Positions 6,541 to 9,397 of a stretch of 9,397 nt of DNA are shown here, one piece after another. Within the stretch, counting starts at the first letter, position 1; every line of letters begins with the position of its first letter. Both the position numbers and the translations under genes were made by a program. Origin of the DNA: CAYOHG01 sp964465125 (GTDB taxonomy: Bacteria > Planctomycetota > Phycisphaerae > UBA1845 > Fen-1342); the NCBI GenBank assembly GCA_964465125.1, contig CAYXIO010000094.1, positions 1 through 9,397 on the forward strand, written 5' to 3'. The notes under the pieces are model-generated. The model searched no databases. It saw only the letters and a program-made list of their open reading frames with translations, and was not told the origin of the DNA.

Positions 6541-6575
6541 ATTTCCCCCCGACTGATCCTGTCGATATGAACGCC

Positions 6576-6581
6576 ATGCTA
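6576..6581 (-). promoter_or_regulatory. Possible -10 box for the decarboxylase/receptor operon
   Basis: On the minus strand 6581 to 6576 reads TAGCAT, matching four of six positions of the sigma-70 -10 consensus. With a 17-bp spacer the -35 would fall at 6604-6599 (AGCGGC, not consensus). It would overlap the proximal direct repeat by 2 bp, as in activator-dependent promoters of the XylS/Pm type. This is speculative, based on spacing only. Confidence 0.3.
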
Positions 6582-6602
6582 GAGTCCTGCACCGAGGCGC
6601 CG

Positions 6603-6636
6603 CTATCCGAATCGCGCCGCGACTATCCGGATCGCG
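6603..6636 (-). repeat. Tandem 14-bp direct repeats, candidate AraC/XylS operator
   Basis: CTATCCGAATCGCG (6603-6616) and CTATCCGGATCGCG (6623-6636) are identical at 13 of 14 positions and lie 20 bp apart start to start, about two helical turns. On the minus strand each reads CGCGAT-x-CGGATAG. Paired half-sites with this spacing, a G-rich GGATA core and a position just upstream of the -35 are typical of AraC/XylS-family activator sites. They sit between the decarboxylase operon and the AraC-type gene. They end 5 bp before ATG 6642, so bound regulator could also block its own gene. Confidence 0.6.
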
Positions 6637-6641
6637 AAGTG

Positions 6642-7637
6642 ATGGATCCGTCAAATTCCCCGCTGACCGGGTTCGAACTCTTCCGCACCCGTGACGCCGA
6701 CGAAGCACGACGTGCGTTTGGGAAGCTTCTGGCGCCGCATGCGATGCGGCCTGCGCGTCGCGGGGCCCGTCTCGACGTTCGCTGCCACGCGGTCTCCCTG
6801 GGCGATGCCTCGCTCATCTATGCACAGTACGGCGCAGCGGTGCGTCTCGAGCCCGGCGCGCTCGGAAGCTTTTATCTGGTCGGAATGCCGGTCTCCGGCG
6901 TTTCGACAATACGTTGTGGACGCAGCGAGGTGGTCTCGCGTCGCGGCGTCGCGTCGGTGCAGTCCTGCAGTCAGCCGGTCGTGGCCGACTGGGACGACGA
7001 CTGTCGCAAGCTCTCGGTGAAGATTTCGCGTGCAGCGCTCGAACGGCGGCTCGCGGCGATGATCGGACGCGCACCGACGCAACCGATCGAGTTCGATCCG
7101 GTGCTCGACCTCGGCGGCGAGACCGGCAGGAGCTGGAGCCGCCTGGTCGAATTCGTGTCGGCCGAGTTGTCCCCGGTGTCGATCTACCTCAAGTCTCCGC
7201 TTGCCAGGCGCCTGCTCGACGATGCGCTGATTTCGACGCTGTTGATGGTACAGCCGCACAACTACAGCCTGGCGCTGGAAGTCGATGCCGGCGCTGCCGC
7301 GCCCGGTTTCGTGCGCCGTGCCGAGGAGATGATCGCAGCCGATCCGGCGCTGCCGGATGGCCTGGCTGGCCTTGCGGTGCAGCTCGGGGTCAGCTTGCGC
7401 CGTCTGCAGGCGGGGTTCCGGCGCTATCGGAACTCTACGCCGATCGAATTCGTCAGGGTACAACGGCTGGCCAAGGCGCGTGAGGCGCTCGCCGGCGCAC
7501 AACCGGGAACGCGGGTGACCGACGTCGCGCTTGGGGTCGGGTACTTCCATCTGGGGCGTTTCGCCGCCGAGTACAAGGCGCGATATGGCGAATCGCCTTC
7601 CGACACGCTGGCGCGCTCGCGCAGGCCGCCCGCCTGA
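6642..7637 (+). CDS. AraC/XylS-family transcriptional regulator
   Basis: The gene encodes a 331-residue regulator. The N-terminal sensor (about residues 8-190) matches the AraC-binding-like domain found with NahR/XylS/FeaR-type proteins: F-E-L-F-R-T-R-D-A-D-E-A-R at the start, then V-S-L-G-D-A-S, R-L-E-P-G-A-L and Y-L-V-G-M-P-V-S-G. The C-terminal pair of helix-turn-helix motifs (about 236-325) shows L-A-V-Q-L-G-V-S-L-R-R-L-Q-A-G-F, then P-I-E-F-V-R-V-Q-R-L. The second HTH reads V-T-D-V-A-L-G-V-G-Y-F-H-L-G-R-F and ends G-E-S-P-S-D-T-L. It most likely activates the divergent decarboxylase/receptor operon in response to its substrate. ATG 6642 is chosen because it fits the domain start and leaves 101 bp for a divergent promoter; ATG 6567 or 6576 in frame would leave almost none. 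No strong ribosome binding site precedes any of the three. Confidence 0.88.
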   Translation: MDPSNSPLTGFELFRTRDADEARRAFGKLLAPHAMRPARRGARLDVRCHAVSLGDASLIYAQYGAAVRLEPGALGSFYLVGMPVSGVSTIRCGRSEVVSRRGVASVQSCSQPVVADWDDDCRKLSVKISRAALERRLAAMIGRAPTQPIEFDPVLDLGGETGRSWSRLVEFVSAELSPVSIYLKSPLARRLLDDALISTLLMVQPHNYSLALEVDAGAAAPGFVRRAEEMIAADPALPDGLAGLAVQLGVSLRRLQAGFRRYRNSTPIEFVRVQRLAKAREALAGAQPGTRVTDVALGVGYFHLGRFAAEYKARYGESPSDTLARSRRPPA

Positions 7638-7658
7638 AGATCCCCGCGCTGCCCGTCA

Positions 7659-7671
7659 CCCGATCATCGGG
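7659..7671. promoter_or_regulatory. CCCGAT-C-ATCGGG palindrome between regulator genes
   Basis: A perfect 6-bp dyad around one base lies 21 bp after the AraC-type stop and 65 bp before the IclR-type start. As RNA it would give only a 4-bp stem with a 5-nt loop and no U-run, so a terminator is weak. An operator for the IclR-type protein is equally possible. Confidence 0.3.
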
Positions 7672-7708
7672 CATTGACCGGCCGACCCGGCGGGGGTAAG
7701 TTCCGTCG

Positions 7709-7718
7709 GGTTCGAACC
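7709..7718. promoter_or_regulatory. GGTTCGAACC palindrome, candidate IclR autoregulatory site
   Basis: A perfect 10-bp palindrome lies 18 bp upstream of the IclR-type ATG. IclR-family repressors and activators (for example PobR, PcaU) bind short dyads with a TTCG core next to their own promoters, so the position suits autoregulation. The same bases also resemble a tRNA T-loop, so chance is a fair alternative. Confidence 0.3.
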
Positions 7719-7736
7719 GCGGACCTTTGTCTCACG

Positions 7737-8504
7737 ATGCAGAACAGCACTCAATCCGTGCGGCGGGCGCTGACCATGTTGAAGGCGTTCGACTGCGCGA
7801 CGCCGCCGCTGGGGGTCACCGAGCTTGCCGCCAGGGTCGGGCTGCACAAGTCGACGGCCTACCGGCTTGCGGTCACGCTCGTCGCGGAGGGTTTCCTGAG
7901 ACAGGATCCGGACACGGGACGCTATAGCCTGGGCGACAGCCTGTACCGGGTGGCAGCCGGCTTCGTCGAACAGGATCCGCTGTTGCGCGCGGGGCGGCCG
8001 GTTCTCGAGGCCTTGCGCGACGCCTGCGGCCACATGGTCTCGCTCGCGGTGCTCGACGAGGAGCAGGCGCTGTTCGTGCAGGTGATCGAAGCCACGCTGC
8101 CGATCCGCGCCGCGGCGATGGCCGCCGGTGACCGGCTTCCGCTGTCGGTGAGCGCGGCCGGGAAGGTGCTGCTCGCCGGCCTTCCGCGCCACGAGGCCGA
8201 GGCAGTCCTGCGCCGGCAAGGCATGCCGCGGCTCACGCCGGCCAGCGTGGTCTCGCGCCAGAGGCTGATGCGCGAGATCGCCGCCATCCACCGCGACGGA
8301 NNNNNNNNNNGAATCGGCTGGAGCCGCGAGGAGGCCGTCACCGGCCTGCTGGCGCTTGCCGCACCGGTGCAACGGGCGGGACGCACCGTGGCGGCGCTGA
8401 GCATGGCCTGCCCGACCAACCTGCTCCGCGCCCGCAGCCCCGACCAGCTGGCCCGCCGGCTGCGGCAGGCGGCTCACGAACTGTCGAGCCGTTTGCACGA
8501 ATGA
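7737..8504 (+). CDS. IclR-family transcriptional regulator (interrupted by an N run)
   Basis: As written the product is 255 residues including undefined positions. The N-terminal winged helix (about 5-65) shows S-V-R-R-A-L-T-M-L-K-A-F, then L-A-A-R-V-G-L-H-K-S-T-A-Y-R-L, a classical IclR recognition helix, and G-R-Y-S-L-G. The effector domain (about 78-250) has R-P-V-L-E-A-L, then L-P-L-S-V-S-A-A-G-K-V-L-L-A and the late W-S-R-E-E-A-V-x-G-L-L-A-L-A-A-P-V. Such proteins control catabolic genes and bind small acids. ATG 7737 is chosen because the HTH begins directly after it; an in-frame TTG 7674 adds an unconserved tail. Ten Ns at 8301-8310 lie just before the W-S-R-E-E motif, so about four residues are unknown or artificial. 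The stop overlaps the next gene's ATG by 4 bp (ATGA), so the two are cotranscribed and the FAD enzyme is the likely target or partner. Confidence 0.88.
   Translation: MQNSTQSVRRALTMLKAFDCATPPLGVTELAARVGLHKSTAYRLAVTLVAEGFLRQDPDTGRYSLGDSLYRVAAGFVEQDPLLRAGRPVLEALRDACGHMVSLAVLDEEQALFVQVIEATLPIRAAAMAAGDRLPLSVSAAGKVLLAGLPRHEAEAVLRRQGMPRLTPASVVSRQRLMREIAAIHRDGXXXXIGWSREEAVTGLLALAAPVQRAGRTVAALSMACPTNLLRARSPDQLARRLRQAAHELSSRLHE
8301..8310. other. Assembly gap (10 Ns)
   Basis: Ten undefined bases lie inside the IclR-type gene. A fixed run of ten is a usual scaffolding placeholder rather than a measured length. The flanks end in GACGGA and begin with GAATCGG, and they keep the reading frame if merged by a 2-base overlap. 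Confidence 0.95.
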
Positions 8505-9397
8505 GCCGAGGCGCTGGCGCCGTGTCCTACGATTTCGTCATCGTCGGCTCCGGTCACAACGGATTGGCCTGCGCGGCCTATCTCGCGAAAGCCGGTGCCA
8601 GCGTACTCGTGCTCGAGCGCCGCCAGGAGGTGGGTGGCTCGTGCAGTACCTCGGAGGCCACACTGCCGGGGTTCCGGCACAACATCTGCTCGGTCGTGCA
8701 CACGCACATCCCCACGAGTCCGGTCTATCGGGACCTGGAGCTCGAGCGCCATGGCGTCAGGTACGTCTACCCCGAACATCTGCGCGGCACCTTGTTCCGC
8801 GGCGACGAAAGCATCGTGATGTACCGGGACACCGAGCGGATGGCCGCGGAATTGGCCCGGTTCTCGGCGAGCGATGCACGCACGTTCCGGCAGCTGGTCG
8901 AAGACTACGGTGAATTCATCGAATCGGCCTACCTGCCGCTGATGTACTCGCCGCCGCTGCCGCCGTCGGTGCAAAGCGCGCAGCTGGAGAAGTCCGCCGA
9001 GGGCAGGGCGCTGCTTCAATGGCAGGCGAGCACGCCGGTGCAACTGCTCGACGAGCTGTTCGAGAGCGAGGAGGTGAAGGTCCATTTCCTTGCGCGGATG
9101 ACGGTGCTCGGTTTCGCGCCCGACCAGTTCGGGCAGGGATGGGTCTGCCTGTTCCGCATCCTCAGGGCGGAGGCACCGATCTGCGTGGGCGGCTCGGGGA
9201 AGCTCGCGCTCGGGTTGCGGCGCGCGGTGGAGGCGCACGGCGGAGTGGTGAAGGCCGACGCCGCCGTGAGGCGCATTCTGGTGCACGGCAACCGCGCCGG
9301 CGGGGTGGAACTCGACGACGGCACGCTGATCGAGGCAACGAAGGCGGTCGTCACCAACGTGGAGCCGAAGAAGAGCTTCCTCGACATGGTCGGCGAG
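8501..9397 (+). CDS. FAD-dependent oxidoreductase, phytoene desaturase/PYROXD2-like (partial, 3' end missing)
   Basis: The first 299 codons are visible and the frame is open to the window end. The N-terminus carries a Rossmann dinucleotide-binding motif: Y-D-F-V-I-V-G16-S-G18-H-N-G21, with E39 ending strand 2 in V-L-V-L-E-R-R, then E-V-G-G-S. This pattern and the later P-G-F-R-H-N-I-C, R-D-L-E-L-E-R-H-G and G-G-S-G-K-L-A-L-G-L-R segments match the phytoene-desaturase-like / PYROXD2 group of NAD(P)/FAD-dependent oxidoreductases. Members of that group desaturate or oxidise hydrophobic substrates, many of them uncharacterised. ATG 8501 overlaps the IclR stop in ATGA, implying translational coupling; GTG 8522 is a less likely alternative start. 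No carotenoid genes are visible, so a true carotenoid role is not supported. The C-terminal flavin and substrate region lies outside the window. Confidence 0.85.
   Translation, partial: MSRGAGAVSYDFVIVGSGHNGLACAAYLAKAGASVLVLERRQEVGGSCSTSEATLPGFRHNICSVVHTHIPTSPVYRDLELERHGVRYVYPEHLRGTLFRGDESIVMYRDTERMAAELARFSASDARTFRQLVEDYGEFIESAYLPLMYSPPLPPSVQSAQLEKSAEGRALLQWQASTPVQLLDELFESEEVKVHFLARMTVLGFAPDQFGQGWVCLFRILRAEAPICVGGSGKLALGLRRAVEAHGGVVKADAAVRRILVHGNRAGGVELDDGTLIEATKAVVTNVEPKKSFLDMVGE

Noticed and set aside
6450..6641. Longer N-terminus for the AraC-type regulator (from GTG/ATG starts at 6450, 6567 or 6576)
   Set aside because: The extra residues are not part of the sensor domain, would overlap the decarboxylase gene or leave no room for divergent promoters, and have no ribosome binding site.
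7700..7736. Possible tRNA 3' fragment or att site (GGTTCGAACC resembles a T-loop on either strand)
   Set aside because: The flanking bases form at most three T-stem pairs and there is no acceptor stem, anticodon arm or integrase, so it is read as a palindrome only.
1..9397. CRISPR array, insertion sequence, phage or defence system
   Set aside because: No spaced repeat series, transposase, terminal inverted repeats, integrase or known defence domain was found on either strand. The only tandem repeats are the two operator-like copies at 6603-6636.

Overview
The window looks like the chromosome of a high-GC betaproteobacterium, probably Burkholderiales-like. Grounds: strongly GC-rich codon use, a Bug-type (tripartite tricarboxylate family) periplasmic receptor, a FadL/OmpP1 outer-membrane channel, an AraC/XylS regulator and an IclR regulator next to small catabolic operons. 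The taxon is an inference from gene content only. A run of 10 Ns at 8301-8310 shows that this is a draft assembly.

Layout, left to right. (1) Positions 1-167 hold the 3' end of a plus-strand AarF/ABC1/UbiB-type kinase-like gene. (2) A minus-strand envelope thiol-redox operon follows, transcribed 1961 to 180: a DsbA-like putative lipoprotein, a short thioredoxin-fold protein with a CGTC site, and a six-helix CcdA/DsbD-type electron carrier. (3) Divergent from it is a plus-strand FadL-family outer-membrane channel (2094-3407), for uptake of hydrophobic compounds. (4) Convergent with FadL is a 53-residue lipoprotein gene (3428-3589) with a strong ribosome binding site and a 15-bp dyad just upstream of it. 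(5) A 42-codon remnant of an aldehyde dehydrogenase C-terminus (3732-3857) abuts the next gene and appears not to have been called as an open reading frame. (6) A minus-strand two-gene operon encodes a benzoylformate-decarboxylase-like ThDP enzyme (6540 to 4867) and, 20 bp downstream, a Bug-family solute receptor (4846 to 3860). (7) Divergent from it is an AraC/XylS-family regulator (about 6642-7637). Two 14-bp direct repeats spaced 20 bp lie between the start codons. (8) An IclR-family regulator (7737-8504), interrupted by the N run, overlaps by 4 bp an FAD-dependent phytoene-desaturase/PYROXD2-like oxidoreductase (8501 to beyond the window end).

How the genes may work together: the receptor, the ThDP decarboxylase and the divergent AraC-type activator form a plausible inducible module for capture and decarboxylation of a 2-oxo acid or aromatic keto acid. 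The sensor-to-operator arrangement resembles XylS/Pm. The IclR and FAD oxidoreductase pair looks like a second regulated catabolic unit. The DsbA, thioredoxin and CcdA trio would shuttle disulfide or reducing equivalents across the inner membrane to periplasmic targets that are not visible here.

I see no CRISPR array, no transposase, no complete tRNA or rRNA and no clear phage gene. The best candidates for something undescribed are the AraC operator architecture with its variant decarboxylase, the hairpin-preceded mini-lipoprotein, and the aldehyde dehydrogenase scar. None of them is proof of a new system.
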